Part shown: in pieces, positions 63,778-64,000 of the stretch | Layout of the letters: each line of letters starts with the position of its first letter | Position numbering within the stretch: position 1 is the stretch's first letter | NCBI GenBank assembly: GCA_963666945.2 | Contig: CAXXRT010000060.1 | Coordinates: 1-64,000, forward strand | Direction of reading: 5' to 3' | DNA: 64,000 nt | Source: G963666945 sp963666945 | GTDB lineage: Bacteria > Bacteroidota > Bacteroidia > Bacteroidales > Marinifilaceae | Made by a program: the position numbers and the translations under genes | Notes under the pieces: model-generated | What the model saw: only the letters and a program-made list of their open reading frames with translations | Database searches by the model: none | What the model was told of the DNA's origin: nothing

Positions 63778-64000
63778 GTAAACTAGCTAAAGAAGTTATT
63801 ATTTATAGGAGTGCTGACGGTATTTCTGAACTTTCTGTTCATCTGGAAAACGAAGATGTTTGGCTGACTCAAAAACAACTGGTTGAGCTTTATCAAACTG
63901 CAAAATCAACAGTAAGTGAGCATATTAAAAACATTTATCACGACGAAGAATTAACCCCTGAAGCAACTGTTCGGAAAATCCGAACAGTTCAAAAAGAAGG
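63774..64000 (+). CDS. RhuM-family protein, partial
   Basis: The first 75 residues: MSKLAKEVIIYRSADGISEL, then ENEDVWLTQKQLVELYQTAKSTVSEHIKNIY and TVRKIRTVQKEG. This is the N-terminal helix-turn-helix part of the RhuM (virulence/Bro-like) family often found inside type I restriction operons between hsdM and hsdS. Overlap of four bases with hsdM indicates translational coupling. It is cut by the window edge. Confidence 0.85.
   Translation, partial: MSKLAKEVIIYRSADGISELSVHLENEDVWLTQKQLVELYQTAKSTVSEHIKNIYHDEELTPEATVRKIRTVQKE

Overview
The window is AT-rich DNA from a bacterium of the phylum Bacteroidota. Supporting evidence is the SusC/SusD pair with its ECF sigma and FecR regulators, the DUF4302 and HExxH lipoproteins, the TAnnTTTG-type promoter, and Bacteroidetes-style lipobox leaders. 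A marine or sediment Marinilabiliales-like organism is plausible, but that is an inference.

Positions 1-27200 are an accessory region. Unrelated genes, all on the plus strand, are separated by imperfect palindromes of about 60-140 bp ending in a GTT core. In four cassettes the first 8-9 bases after the G of GTT are the exact reverse complement of the bases that open the next palindrome, as expected of integron gene cassettes (TTRRRY start, RYYYAA R'' end). The cargo is a TIR protein, a zinc-peptidase lipoprotein, a nitrilase, an ABC exporter, a PhzF isomerase, a Bro-N protein, a DUF1016 nuclease relic, an FMN-dependent glutamate synthase-like enzyme and several unknowns. No dedicated integron integrase gene is present, so this resembles an integrase-less attC cluster (CALIN). 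Three IS91-like copies (one cut by the window edge) and one IS end remnant lie in or against these palindromes. Each IS copy that shows its gene carries a tyrosine recombinase with an integron-integrase-like C-terminus. Two group II intron 3' ends (domains V-VI) also lie directly beside attC-like sites. Two diverged copies of a 'tail of HsdR + WYL regulator' unit are relics of type I restriction loci.

Positions 27400-47100 are mostly chromosomal: membrane proteins, an OprB-like porin, a histidine kinase, an ECF sigma with a membrane partner, KatG, a GNAT-deacetylase fusion, a peroxiredoxin, the thrS-infC-rpmI-rplT operon (infC probably starts at AUA), dapB, lepB and phoH. Positions 47689-57293, on the minus strand, hold a TonB-dependent nutrient-uptake locus: sigma, FecR, SusC, SusD, zinc metallohydrolase lipoprotein and DUF4302 lipoprotein. 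An MsbA-like ABC exporter, purB and an EI24 membrane protein follow. The window ends in the start of a type I restriction-modification operon (hsdM, then a RhuM-family gene cut by the edge).

Several genes carry single-base frameshifts: TIR, nitrilase, DUF1016, IS recombinase, phoH and the MsbA-like exporter. Some lie in essential-type genes, so both real decay and consensus errors in the assembly have to be considered.
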